A program made the position numbers and the translations under genes. DNA of 64,000 nt, taken from Dioscorea cayenensis subsp. rotundata. Lineage: Eukaryota; Streptophyta; Magnoliopsida; Dioscoreales; Dioscoreaceae. The notes below the pieces were generated by a model. It saw only the letters and a list, made by a program, of their open reading frames with translations. It was not told the origin of the DNA and ran no database searches. Numbering within the stretch: the first letter of the stretch is position 1; every line of letters starts with the position of its first letter. The stretch spans positions 744,001 to 808,000 of the forward strand of contig NC_052487.1 in the NCBI RefSeq assembly GCF_009730915.1. Direction: 5' to 3'. Below, piece by piece: positions 11,100 to 22,753 of this stretch.

Positions 11100-12569
11100 T
11101 CACTGTTGCGTATGTTTGCCAGTCAGGAGAAGCAACTCATTGATGAGCCGAGTTAACTCAGTATAAGAAGACCCATCTTCCATAACAGCACTCTTTGCCA
11201 TCTCTCCCAGTTCTCTTACTCTCTTCCTCATGGCCTCAGCTTCTTCACCACCACCCATCACACAGTTAACAGCTCTCTCTATATCTATCCCATGAATCAA
11301 TGGCCTATCCTCATGCTTCATCACATATTCCTTCGTCCCAACAGCAACACCAATCTTCAACACATCTACAACCAACCTTTCATTGTAAAACTGCTCTGCA
11401 AACAAAGGCCAAGTGATCATTGGCAAGCCTGCACACACACCTTCAAGAGTAGAATTCCATCCACAATGAGTCATGAACCCACCAACAGCTTTATGATTCA
11501 ATATCAACAATTGAGGTGCCCATCCTCTTATAATAAAACCTTTTTTGCCTTCAATATTAATCCTCCCTTCAAACCCTTCTGGCATCCAATCCATATCCTC
11601 ATCCCTCTTAACAACCTTAGGAACCACCCAAATGAATGCATGATTAGAAGCCTCAAGACCCAAAGCAATCTCACGTAGCTGCTCACCAGTGAAGACACAC
11701 ATGCTCCCAAAACAAACATAAAGAACAGACCCGGGTTGCTTCTTATCAAGCCAACGTAAACACTCATGATCTTTATCAGCAGTAGCACTAGCACCGTTGA
11801 TGACATCCTCATTGCACAAAGACACAGGACCAACATGCCAGGCTCGGCGCCCCATGACAGTACTGCGGTAGTGTTGAACGTAGTCCGGCTCCAGCTCATA
11901 GAAACTATTCACCACTACACCATAACTTCTACTCTCTGTGTCCTTAATCTTAAGCAGGAGATCAAGCATTGGTTTCCCAGCTTTCATGATGTCTAGAACT
12001 TGGGTCTTGAGAAGCTCAACCCGGTGAGGGATTCCAGGAACCAAGAAAGACATAGTTTCAGCTGGCAAGGTCTCATGGGGATTGTAGTTTGCTATGATAT
12101 CAGAGAGACAAAGAGGAAAGAAGCCGGTGCCATGGGAGATGATCTGGGGGATTCTCAGCTTGGATGTGATGTCAATGGTCCAAGGAATGAAGGCATCTGT
12201 GATAATTACATTGGGTTGGAGTTCTTTGAGGATTTGTTCAAAGGGTTGAGTGAGCATGGAGACAGCTTGAATGAAGTTGGGTATGAGGTCATCATGAGAA
12301 AGGATGGTGGCGAGGTTTTCACAGCCGAGGGGGAGACCGGCGGCGGTGGAGGGGAAGGGGATGAGAGCTAGTTCTATTTTGGAGTTTGAGTTAATTGTGA
12401 TAGTTTTGACAAGAGTGGTGACGTTGGCTGGGGTGGTAAGAATGGTGGCTCTAACTCTGTGGTCATGACATGCAAAGAGCTTGGCCATGTTGAGCATGGG
12501 AAGCATGTGACCTGGTGCCATTAATGGGAAGAAGAGGATGTGAAGCTGATTTTTTGTTAAGGAGGCCAT
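11100..12569 (-). CDS. UDP-glycosyltransferase, UGT73-like type B, intact
   Basis: Single exon, 489 residues, beginning MASLTKNQLHILFF and ending LLLLTGKHTQQ. Catalytic His21 (LMAPGHM) and Asp125 (IITDAFIPW) are present. The PSPG box runs from Trp350 to Gln393 with HCGWNSTLEG and AEQ intact, so the gene should be functional as a cytosolic UDP-sugar glycosyltransferase. The N-terminal half differs from type A (9353, 32885) by many substitutions and a small insertion after LLFACHDHRV-type residues, whereas the C-terminal half is almost identical. It is convergent with the type A gene that ends at 10795. Its closest relatives in the window are the split copy (N-half at 22754-23542) and 39579-41042. 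Confidence 0.93.
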   Translation of the reverse strand: MASLTKNQLHILFFPLMAPGHMLPMLNMAKLFACHDHRVRATILTTPANVTTLVKTITINSNSKIELALIPFPSTAAGLPLGCENLATILSHDDLIPNFIQAVSMLTQPFEQILKELQPNVIITDAFIPWTIDITSKLRIPQIISHGTGFFPLCLSDIIANYNPHETLPAETMSFLVPGIPHRVELLKTQVLDIMKAGKPMLDLLLKIKDTESRSYGVVVNSFYELEPDYVQHYRSTVMGRRAWHVGPVSLCNEDVINGASATADKDHECLRWLDKKQPGSVLYVCFGSMCVFTGEQLREIALGLEASNHAFIWVVPKVVKRDEDMDWMPEGFEGRINIEGKKGFIIRGWAPQLLILNHKAVGGFMTHCGWNSTLEGVCAGLPMITWPLFAEQFYNERLVVDVLKIGVAVGTKEYVMKHEDRPLIHGIDIERAVNCVMGGGEEAEAMRKRVRELGEMAKSAVMEDGSSYTELTRLINELLLLTGKHTQQ

Positions 12570-13597
12570 GAATGGATGACAAGCTTACACAGAGAGATAG
12601 AGAGGGAGATGTTGGTAGACTCGTCCTCTTAAATAAATTTAAATTATCTATTTATTTATATTTTAAAATTAGATCCTTATCTTATCTCAGGCTCCCGTAT
12701 CTGATTTATGGTTCCGAGCGAGAATCTTAACGCGGTATTTGTTTTGGTTTTTAAATAAAAGAAGAGTAGAAAACTGGAGGAAACGCTATCTTCTCTCGTG
12801 TAGTGACCTTGGCGGCAGGCTCTTCATATTTTTCCCGTTGAATTTTGTGACAAGGTAGATGCTTGAAATTTTAATTGTGGTATGAGATCTTGCTTATTCT
12901 CATTCTTAGTTTCCACACCATAGATTACCCTAAGGAATTTGATATGTATTCATTAGTTTTTTTTTTATTCATTCATTTATTTATTTTGTTTACATGTTTC
13001 CCATTTATGTGTATATGTTATATTTTCATGGTTTCTAATATTTGTCTTGGACTGATGTTAAGCTATGTATATTTTTTTTTATGACCATTTAGGTCATTTG
13101 TATTGTAGGTATTTTCTTATAACCATGCAATATGGTCATGTGCATTTAGTATACCTCTCTCACAAAATTGGTAAGCTTATAATTTGGGGTTTTGATGTTT
13201 ATGCACATGCTTTATGTTTGTTAGGGCTTCCTTCGAGTGCTTGATTTTGATAATCTGATTTGGAGTCTTGGAGTTGAGAGACATTTAGGTAAATATCCAT
13301 ATATAAATTATACTATATATATCTTTTAAAACTAGTTAAATTTGTGAAAATAAGTATTTTATTTATTTATTTATTTTGTGATAATTAGGTTTCTGTTTAT
13401 TATTCAAATGTTGTTTATATAATTAATACTATTTTCATAATTATTTTAATTTATTTAATATTTCAAATTAATGATATTCTTTAGAGTCTGAGGTGTTTAC
13501 ACGTGCGGTGGAAGTCTTGATTTAAATAAATTTTGAATTTTGAGATAATTCATTTAAATCCTGATTTGTTTTTTACTTTTGAAATTTCATATACTGT
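12570..13597. other. Spacer upstream of the type B UGT
   Basis: AT-rich DNA up to the solo LTR. No coding region, RNA gene or clear mobile element was recognised. The first ~100 bp should contain the promoter and leader of the minus-strand UGT. Confidence 0.4.
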
Positions 13598-13602
13598 ATT
13601 GA
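13598..13602. repeat. Target-site duplication ATTGA (left copy; right copy 15615-15619)
   Basis: Exact 5-bp direct repeat immediately outside the TG and CA ends of the solo LTR. Confidence 0.75.
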
Positions 13603-15614
13603 TGTCACGCCCCGAGCCCGAGGCATTGACAAACGGCCGTATACCCATAAGGTCGAGACCCAATGGACATACAAGGCCTCAGGATCTGTCTTACAAAGAT
13701 AAGATATAACAAGGTACTAACATCACAAGAACAAGAATTTAAGGGATACGATAACCAGGTTCACAACTATGATCCACGGAAACTAAAAGTGCAAGGTTCA
13801 AAGCTTAAACAAATAACAGTTCTAAGTTCACAAACATAAAGACTATTTACATGATAACCAACTGGTGCTCGCTCAACAGTCCCCGCTAAGCTATCCACCA
13901 CACCCTTACTCCTGATCTGAAAAGGATAAAAACCACTATTTATGAGCTTGATGACCCGATGAAGCAACCACTAAAAAAATATAGGGATCACAAAAACTCA
14001 ATAATTTCACAAAACATGCTTAAGTGTAAAAATTTATACAATAAGTAATGTAAATAAAACTTCGATTTCGAGTGTTTTCAAACAACTATAATTTCTCCAA
14101 GTAAACGAGTATATATGTCCCCCAAATAACTAATGCCAGAAACAAAACCACAGAATTCATATATTTAAACTCGGTGACCCGAGTTGGATTGTCAGAGTTC
14201 ATTTATTTACCCTCAGTGACCCGAGCCAGATTTTCAGAGCCCGTTATTCTCCACCGACGGAACGGTGCGAAACTAGTTTCTTATCAGAGTCAGAGTACGT
14301 GTCGACACGGTCAGTGTTTAACCCCCAGTGACAGGGTTATTGCAAAGTTAATTTGGGGACTACAGGTTACTATGTCAAAATAAGTCGGGTCTAAAATCAT
14401 TGTCAATACAAAAATACAGAAATTCGGTGATCCCCTTTTTCTAATGAAAAATAATTCCAATTATTATCAAATAATAATAACTTAAACAAATAGATAATTG
14501 AAGTACACTATCTTCATAATCTAATCCATAAAAGCAATTAATGAATACAATTTACCTAACATAGATAACCACTCAATAATAAATCTGGTAATTGATTAAG
14601 TATAAAAATTCATCACTGAGTTTATGGTTAAAGAATTTGAATAATAATTATGAAAAACCATTCCAAAAATTCTCAAGTAATAAATATTTCTGTACTTTCA
14701 TAATAAAAACAAAAATGAGTAGATTATATAATAACTAATTAAATGGTTGTTGACGGAACATGAGATCCTTAATTAAATTATCGATATTAATCGATTAAAT
14801 AAACGAATAAATACATGCAAAAATTCGTAACCTTTGATGATCAAAGTGTTCACAGACAATCAAAAATCAAAAAAATATTGAATTAATACATCATCGGAGT
14901 AATGGTCATCAAATAAATCTTAGATCCGTAATTAATTAAGTATAGAATCAAATAAATAGCAATTAAATAATTAGAAATCTAAGTTTTGAAATAAGGATAG
15001 ATACTGATATTTTTAAATCTCAAAAACATTTAAATATAATATCATGAATGGTTTTAACAATAAAATCCAAAGTTATTAAATAATTTTATCGATGATTCAC
15101 AGTAATGAGAAATTATATATATACAGGTTTATACGTGATTTACTTACCTGTCTAACACCAAAACTAAAAAGCACTCAAATTAGGGCTTCCACAAATTACC
15201 CCCGTTAACTTTTTTTCAAGGACAAAAACCAGATACTCCCGACCACTCCACGAAAACCCTAGAACAATTTAAAAACAAAAAAAGGAAACCCTAAGCATTA
15301 AGGAATCACAACAAGGACTAATAAAAAGATAACCCATCAAGAAGAGAAAGCGAACCTACCACAAATACTCCTAGATGAGCACTCGACACGAAAGATTTCC
15401 TCGTCCCTTGCTACACGCCCCCAAAAATTGAACAACGAGCGAAAGAGGAAGGCTACGAATTATCTAATTTTTAGGAATTTTTAATTTATCCCGTAACCAC
15501 TAGCGGTTGCTGAGGGAACGTGAGGGGCTCACGATCCCCGAAAAGATAAGGTTGGTTTCAGACTTTAAATTAAATTTAAAAATTTAAAAATTTAAATAAC
15601 AAGTGGGGTCCACA
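13603..15614. mobile_element. Solo LTR (about 2.0 kb), Gypsy-like, fossil
   Basis: The element starts with TGTCACGCC at 13603 and ends with TCCACA at 15614, and is flanked by identical 5-bp copies of ATTGA (13598-13602 and 15615-15619), the size expected for LTR-retrotransposon integration. It has TG/CA ends and no gag, protease, reverse transcriptase or integrase. The best reading is a solo LTR left by recombination between two LTRs. The terminus 'GGGCGTGACA' read on the minus strand is typical of the 3' edge of plant Gypsy LTRs, so the element probably lies on the minus strand. Family assignment is uncertain. Confidence 0.75.
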
Positions 15615-15814
15615 ATTGATTTATGATTATTTAAAATTTCTAAATTTCGATAATTGTTTAAATTGTGAATAATTCATGTGTTTAAAGTTTAGATTATGTA
15701 TTTATTTATTTATTTTGAATTTCATGTATTTATTTAATTTTTAATTAAAAAATATTATTATTTTTATTATCTGTTTATGTTTGTATTCCATTAATTGGTG
15801 TATTTTGATATGAC

Positions 15815-16307
15815 AGATAAGCCGTTCATCTCAATCAATGTTACGAGAGAGAAATGATTTCTCAATGTCTCACTTAATACAATTAAAAAAAAATATTTTA
15901 CTATTTTCATAAAAAGAAAGAGTAATTATTCTTGTTCAAGGTTGGAATTAATCATAATTACAAAAATATCAATTACAAACTAACATTCCAAGTTTCCAAC
16001 AAAACAAGTAAATATCAAACACCTCAACAATGTTTTGTTTGTTTGTTATTTGTTTGTGTGTGGGTGTGTTCAGCCTAGAAGTTCTTGCTTTTCAAAGTTT
16101 ATTTCTGCCCAACTATATATATAATTGATTTTTATAGTGAATTCAATAACCCAAAAATATTCACTAGTTTGCCCACCTTATTATATATTAAAAAAAAAAT
16201 CACCATCCTTGAGGCTAGATATATATATACATATAATTGGAGTGAGGGTTATTATAAACCCATCTGGAACCTTCACACAATAAACTAGAACTTCTGTTTA
16301 GGTTATT
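15815..16307 (+). repeat. Copy of the type A UGT upstream block
   Basis: This ~490-bp block aligns closely, in the same orientation, with 31865-32345 upstream of the intact type A UGT at 32885 (shared features: 'ctcatctcaatcaatg', the TTTG run, 'gtgtgggtgtgt', 'cagcctagaagt', and the end 'aataaactagaacttctg'). A more diverged copy lies at 45980-46340. Here it leads not to a UGT start but to a C-terminal UGT fragment. Confidence 0.8.
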
Positions 16308-16347
16308 ATCCACAATGAGTCATGAACGTACATGACTCATTGTGGAT
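16308..16347. repeat. Fold-back junction: 17-bp inverted repeat with 6-nt loop
   Basis: Arms 16308-16324 and 16331-16347 are exact reverse complements. The right arm is the genuine UGT coding sequence around the THCGW codons; the left arm is an inverted copy of it, placed exactly where the upstream block joins the UGT fragment. It marks a rearrangement junction. Confidence 0.85.
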
Positions 16348-16706
16348 GGAATTCTACTCTTGAAGGTGTGTATGCAGGCTTGCCAATGATCACTTGGCCT
16401 TTGTTTGCAGAGCAGTTTTACAATGAAAGGTTGGTTGTAGATGTGCTGAAGATTGGTGTTGCTGTTGGGATGAAGGAATATGTGATGAAGCATGAGGATA
16501 GGCCATTGATTCATGGGATAGATACAGAGAGAGTTGTGAACTGTGTGATGGGTGTTGGTGAAGAAGCTGAGGCCATGAGGAAGAGAGCTAGAGAACTGGG
16601 AGAGATGGCAAAGAGTGCTGTTATGGAAGATGGGTCTTCTTATACTGAGTTAACTCGACTCATCAATGAGTTGCTTCTCCTGACTGGCAAACTTACGCAA
16701 CAGTGA
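16331..16706 (+). pseudogene. C-terminal UGT fragment (type B tail)
   Basis: This fragment begins inside the PSPG box at MTHCGWNSTLEG and stays open to its stop at 16704-16706, encoding 124 residues ending LLLLTGKLTQQ, as in the type B gene at 11100. The acceptor half, both catalytic residues and the first 16 residues of the donor box are missing, so it cannot be an active enzyme. It is preceded by the fold-back junction and a type A upstream block. One box residue differs from the paralogs (GVYAG in place of GVCAG). The reading frame is intact, so the deletion is probably recent. Confidence 0.88.
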
Positions 16707-17037
16707 TCGAATAAATAGCTATTGATTTGTTCTTAGATGGTTTATTTTCGTTAATTTTTTTTTTTTTGGTTATTGTTGAGATTCTTTGGTTATTTCTTGT
16801 TCTCTTCTTCTTTCGAATAAATAGCTTTTGAACTTTTTTTTTATATAATAAATAAATAAATAAATAAATAATGTCACACAAGTCTTGATGACACCAAATC
16901 TCTGACCACAAAATATTCTGTTGAAATATTTGCTAATCATTGACTTTTATTAAATATGAAAGAGTAAATTATGAAATTACAATACACAAAGCCTGTATGA
17001 GCAGGGGAACTAGTGAAGAATAGAACAAGATGGTAAC
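16707..17037. other. Inverted copy of the convergent UGT spacer
   Basis: Lies between two UGT 3' ends and is the near-identical reverse complement of 10796-11099. It carries an 'aataaataaa' microsatellite at about 16850-16871. No gene. Confidence 0.8.
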
Positions 17038-17711
17038 TCATGGATGAAGAGCTGATAACTCATTGATGAGCTGAGTTAACTCAAGATAAGAAGACCCATC
17101 CTCCATAACAGCACTCTTTGCCATCTCTCCCAGTTCTCTTGCTCTCTTCCTCATGGCCTCAGCTTCTTCACCAACACCCATCACACAGTTCACAACTCTC
17201 TCTGTATCTATCCCATGAATCAATGGCCTATCCTCATGCTTCATCACATATTCCTTCATCCCAACAGCAACACCAATCTTCAGCACATCTACAACCAACC
17301 TTTCATTGTAAAACTGCTCTGCAAACAAAGGCCAAGTGATCATTGGCAAGCCTGCACACACACCTTCAAGAGTAGAATTCCATCCACAATGAGTCATGAA
17401 CCCACCAACAGCTTTATGATTCAATATCAACAATTGAGGTGCCCATCCTCTTATAATAAAACCTTGTTTGCCTTCAATATTAATCCTCCCTTCAAACCCT
17501 TCTGGCATCCAATCCATATCCTCATCCCTCTTAACAACCTTAGGAACCACCCAAATGAATGCATGATTAGAAGCCTCAAGACCCAAAGCAATCTCACGTA
17601 GCTGATCACCAGAGAAGGCACACAAGCTCCCAAAACAAACATAAAGAACAGACCGGGGTTGCTTCTCATCAAGCCAATGTAAACACTGATCATGATCTTT
17701 ATCATCAGTAG
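17038..17711 (-). pseudogene. UGT gene split by a copia element: C-terminal part
   Basis: The minus-strand frame encodes the donor half of a UGT, with the complete PSPG box (WAPQLLILNH to FAEQ) and the ending INELSALHP, which is the type A tail. The upstream part of the same gene lies at 22754-23542; a 5.0-kb copia element separates them. The 5-bp duplication AGTAG at 17707-17711 and 22754-22758 shows that the element entered this coding sequence. The tail and 3' flank are type A although the N-terminal part is type B, so this gene is also a recombinant. Not expected to make a full enzyme. Confidence 0.88.
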
Positions 17712-18130
17712 TGTTAACCCAGAACACAAAGAAGAAGATGAACAGTAAGAAAGAGGAACGAAGATTCTGGAGAAAACTGGAAAAAAACTAGAGCAGCTGA
17801 GACTCTAATTTCTCACATTCGTCAAGAGTACAATCAAAGCACTTACATATTTATATCATTGTAACTAAACTAGACCCAAGACATACCTTGACTCAACTTT
17901 ATACATAGGACTGACTTAATACTAACTGGTTCAGTCTAACCAACATATGATGCCTAGAACTTAAATACAATCCAAGATGATGCAATCTCAACCGTTGATA
18001 ATATTCTTCAAGTACTCCTCCAAACATTCAACTAAAATGCCAGGCTTCAATTCAGCAACCATTCAACTCTTTTAACTTCAGAGTAGAAAACAACAAAGAT
18101 CAGAGAAAAATCTCTTCAATCAATCCAACA
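17712..18130 (-). repeat. 3' LTR of the copia element
   Basis: About 419 bp, matching about 22342-22753 with scattered differences and small indels. Confidence 0.85.
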
Positions 18131-21100
18131 AACTCCCCCTTGATTGAAGATTACAAACACCAAGAAGAAGCCCTGAATTTGCACAACTTCTTTTGCATCC
18201 AGACATTTTTGTAAAAAGCATCTCGCAATCGATCTTCAGTGTTGCAGTACTCTAATTGTACTTTTTTATCATTCACCAAGTCTCTAATGAAATGAAATTT
18301 CACATCTATGTGTTTAGTCCTGTTATGAAGAACTGGATTCTTAGCAATTGCCAGACAAGACTGGTTATCACAATGAATTGTAATTGGCCTTTCAATCTGA
18401 TAGCCACAATCACCCAAAATTCTTTTAATCCATACTCCTTGACAACATGCATCACATAAGGAGATATATTCGCCTCGTGGATGAAAGAGCAACAGTTCCT
18501 TGTTTCTTTGAGATCCATGATACAATTCCTGATCCAATATTAAATGCCACTCCAGAAGTGCTTCTTCTGTCTTCAGTGCTTCCTCCCCAATCACTATCTG
18601 ACCATCCTTGCACTATGCAATTGCTCCTTCTTTTGTAAAAAAATCCCAAACTCTTTTAGAACCCGACTAAGTATCTTAATATATGTTTTTGTCGCACCAA
18701 AATGATGTCTAGAAGGCTTGTGCATAAACCTTGATAGAAAAATTAACTCGGGAAGGCTATGTCGTGCCTTGAGTGTGTGATATAAATTAATTTCCCAATC
18801 AATTGTCTCAGATGTTGTTGCGTCTACGACTTCGCTTCATCATATATTTGCAACTTGAGGCTTGGACTCGATGGAGTTGAAACCGGTCTACAATTTTGCA
18901 TGTTGTATCTTTTTAGCAAGTCCTCCATATTTTTTTCCCGACTAACATGAATACCAAGTTTGTCCCTGTTTAATCTCCAAAACCCAAAAAAATATGACAT
19001 TACTCCCAAATCATTCATGTCAAAGGCCTTCTTCATATCTTTTCTCGAAATTCTCCACCAAAATAGGAGTAGAGCTCATACATATCAAATCATCAACATA
19101 AACACACACCACCAGAATTTCTCCTTGACCTTCATTTTTCACATATAAGGTGTGTTCATTGGCACTTCTTTTGAACCCTTGCTTCTGAAGATATGAATCA
19201 AGTTTGCAATACCAGGCTCTTGGAGCCCTGCTTTTAAAACTCATACAATGCCTTGTGCAATTTGTACACCAAATTCTCCTTTCCTTGAACTTCAAATCCT
19301 TTGGGTTGCTCAACATACACTTCTTCACTGATCTCCCCATTCAAAAATGCAGATTTTACATCCAATTGAAATACAATCCAATCCTTATGAGCTGCTAAGG
19401 ACAAAAGGATTCTGATAGTATCCATCCTTGCGACCGGAGAAAAAATTTCTTCATAGTCTACTCCATGCTCTTGAATGTAACCTTTTGCCACTAACCGAGC
19501 TTTATGCTTTTGTACTTCTCCATTTGGCATGTATTTAGTTTTGAACACCCATTTCAATCCAATTATTTTCTTGCCTGGAGGCAATTCTGTCAATTCCCAT
19601 GTATTATTTTTCTGTATTGCAGTGATTTCATCTTGCATTGCTTGCTTCCAAACATAGGATTGTTGTGCTTCTTGAAAGTTTTTCAGGTTCATCACTCGAT
19701 AGTGCAAAAGAGCAGCTCTCATATATTTCCCCGAGCTCTCTTTACTCTCACAGTGTTGAATCTTCAGCATGTGCACAAGGTTTTCGTAATCTGTCATAGA
19801 AGGATCGTTATCTTGAGAAACATCTTCCGTGGTGTTTAATTCGATGAATCACCATTCCCAATTGATGCGAGATGAATTCACGGTAACCGTAAGACAACCT
19901 CGCCAGAAACAAAAAATTCTTTGATCAATTGAATTATGAGTATTCCACTCCCAATATTTTCCTTCATCAAAGTGCACATCTCTGCTGATTATAACTTTGT
20001 TTGTGAGTGGTTCAATCAATTTATAAGCCTTAGATTCAGAACAATATCCAATGAAGATACATTTTTGAGCTCTATCATCAAGTTTCTGCAAATGTTGAGA
20101 TGGCACTTTAGTGTAGGCAATACAACCAAAAATTTTTAAATGATCAACATTTGGTTTGACACCAAACCAAGCTTCATAGGGGGTTCTATTAATCACTGCA
20201 CGAGTGGGTGATAGATTAGATAAATAAACTGCAGTAGACACAGCTTCTGCCCAAAAAGAGATAGGCAATTGCTTGAAATTCAGCATACTTCTTGCCTTCT
20301 CCACCAATGTTCTATTTTTTCTCTCAGCCACTCCATTTTGTTGAGGTGAATAAGGTGCAGTGTATTCATGTTTTACGCCAAGTTTATCACAAAAACTTCT
20401 AAATTGATTTGACATGTATTCACCCCCTCTATCCGTCCTAATCACCTTGAGTTTATAATTTGATTGTCTTTCAACATAAGCTATGAATTCTTGGAAGCAT
20501 GCAAGCACCTCACTCTTATTTTTAATGAAATAAACCCAGCTCATTCTTGTGTAATCATCAATAAAAAGTAAAAAATACCTATTGCCTCCAAGAGAAGCTT
20601 CTTGCATGGGGCCACATACATCTGAATGAATTAATTGAAGCTTTTCCTTGGCTCTCCAAGATTTTCCTGAAGGAAAAGAAGATCTAGTTAGCTTGCCATA
20701 AATACATGCTTCACACCCATTGAAATTCTTTATGCAAGGCAGCCCATTCACCATACTTTTTTGATATAATAGTTGAAGACTTTGAGAGTTCAAATGACCA
20801 TATCTCCTATGCCATAACATTGAATTATCTGGTGCAGTCATTACAGAATTGGCTTGAGCAACTTGAGAGAATTCAATAGGGAAAAGATTATTCTTGTTTT
20901 TCTGAATTACTAAGATCTGCATTCCAGTTGCTACTTCCTTGATAGTACACTTATCATCTTCAAAAGTCACACTGTATCCATTAGCTAACATCTGCCCCAC
21001 ACTCAGCAAATTATGTGCTAAACTGGGTACATATTGCACGTTATGAATTAATTTAGTTTCTCCTCCATGAATTGTGACAGCGACTGAGCCTTTTCCAGCT

Positions 21101-22341
21101 ACATTCACCTCTTGATCATCTCCAAGTCTAACCTTATGACAGTCTGATTCATCCAAAGTGTAAAATAATTCTTTTCCTCACTCGACATATGACATGAGCA
21201 ACCACTATCTACAAGCTCAAATTGAAGGTTCACAAGCTTCATTCTCGTGCATGAACCATGAATAAACTCCCCATATCTTTGTTAGGAGTTTGAGGATTTT
21301 TGAGATTCCCGAGAACTTGATCCTCTCTCCACATACTTGTTTTCAAGAATTTTTATCTTTGAACCAGAGAATTAGATTGTACATGTCCAAACCTTTTTGC
21401 AATGAAAAACATTGCACATTTTTTTAAATTGCTTCCGCATACCTTTGCTCGTAACTCGAACTCCATGATCTATTGTTTGAGTATCTCTCGAAGCTAAATC
21501 CTCCCTTTGGCCCATATGCTCTTCCTCTCGCCTCGTTAGGGACTTCTACCCCTTTGTCTTGAAAAACCTCTCGCCTCGCTACAAGTGGAAGACCAATTCT
21601 CATCATCAAATGAATCTTCTTTCATAACAAGAGCTTTTATCAAGAATGAGATCATCCCGACTCAGAGAATAGAGCTTCATGAGCTTGAAGTGAACCAGCT
21701 AACTCATCCATGGTGAGTTTTGTGAGATCTTTAGCTTCACCAATTCGTTGCAACAACAAAGTTATACTTTGGTCCCAAGGTTCTAAGGACCTTTCCAACG
21801 AAAGAAGGGCTTGTGCATTTCATCTCCTAGTCCTTTGATTTGATTAACCGTGATCATTTACTCTAGCAATATATGCTTGCACACCTTCACTCTCCTTTCT
21901 TTGTAGGCTTTTCAAAAAGCTTGCCTTAATGCCCCAATTCTCAATGCCTTAATCTTGGGACTTCCTTGAAATTGTATCTTGAGACTGTCCCATGCTTCCT
22001 TAGCAGTATTAGCTGCTGCAATTCGAGAGAATAAAGGACGATGCACTGCTTGTTGAATGAGAAATAAAGCATGAGCATCCTTCTGTTGGTTCTCAGTGAG
22101 CTTAGCTTCTTCTTTAGAAAAACCTTTCTCAACTACTTCCCATAGGCCATTGAAGCGGAATAATGTCTTCATCATGATGCTCCAATGATCATAGCCTTCT
22201 CCATTGAATATAGGAACAGAAGGTTGAGAAAATGAAGGTTGAGAAATATTGGAAGTTCCACTACTTGAAGACATCTTGAACTAGAGAACTAAAGAACCTT
22301 CTCCTTGCTTCACACCTTCTCCTACCAAGCTCTGATACCAC

Positions 22342-22753
22342 CCGTAACCCGTAACACAAAGAAGAAGATGAACAGAAGAAAGAGGAACGAAGATTCCTGA
22401 GAAAACCGAAAAAAACTAGAGCAGCTGAGACTCTAATTTCTCACATTCGTCAAGAGTACAATCAAAGCACTTACATATTTATATCATTGTAACTAAACTA
22501 GACCCAAGACATACCTTGACTCAACTTTATACATAGGACTGACTTAATACTAACTGGTTCAGTCTAACCAACATATGATGCCTAGAACTTAAATACAATC
22601 CAAGATGATGCAATCTCAACCGTTGATAATATTCTTCAAGTACTCCTCCAAACATTCAACTAAAATGCCAGGCTTCAATTCAGCAACCATTCAACTCTTT
22701 AACTTCAGCAATAAAACAACAGCATCAGCAAAATCTCTTCAATCAATCCAACA
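22342..22753 (-). repeat. 5' LTR of the copia element
   Basis: About 412 bp; the inner edge is approximate because the two LTRs differ there. It is followed outward by the AGTAG duplication. Confidence 0.8.

Larger units (their letters stand above)
17712..22753 (-). mobile_element. Ty1/copia LTR retrotransposon inside a UGT, fossil, broken
   Basis: About 5.04 kb, minus strand. Its LTRs are 17712-18130 (3' LTR) and about 22342-22753 (5' LTR), with TGTT...AACA ends. A polypurine tract lies next to the 3' LTR and a primer-binding site matching initiator-Met tRNA (TGGTATCAGAGC) next to the 5' LTR. Parts seen: a gag region at about 21900-22274, integrase at about 20000-20850, reverse transcriptase at about 18830-19800 and RNase H at about 18190-18600, in the copia order (integrase before reverse transcriptase). 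The element is broken, with several breaks. The two LTRs differ at a modest number of sites by eye, so it is older than the copia element at 41024. The target duplication is AGTAG. Confidence 0.92.

Noticed and set aside
14174-14383. 69-residue open frame within the solo LTR
   Set aside because: No similarity to any retroelement or host protein that I recognise, and no start context; LTR sequence is non-coding.
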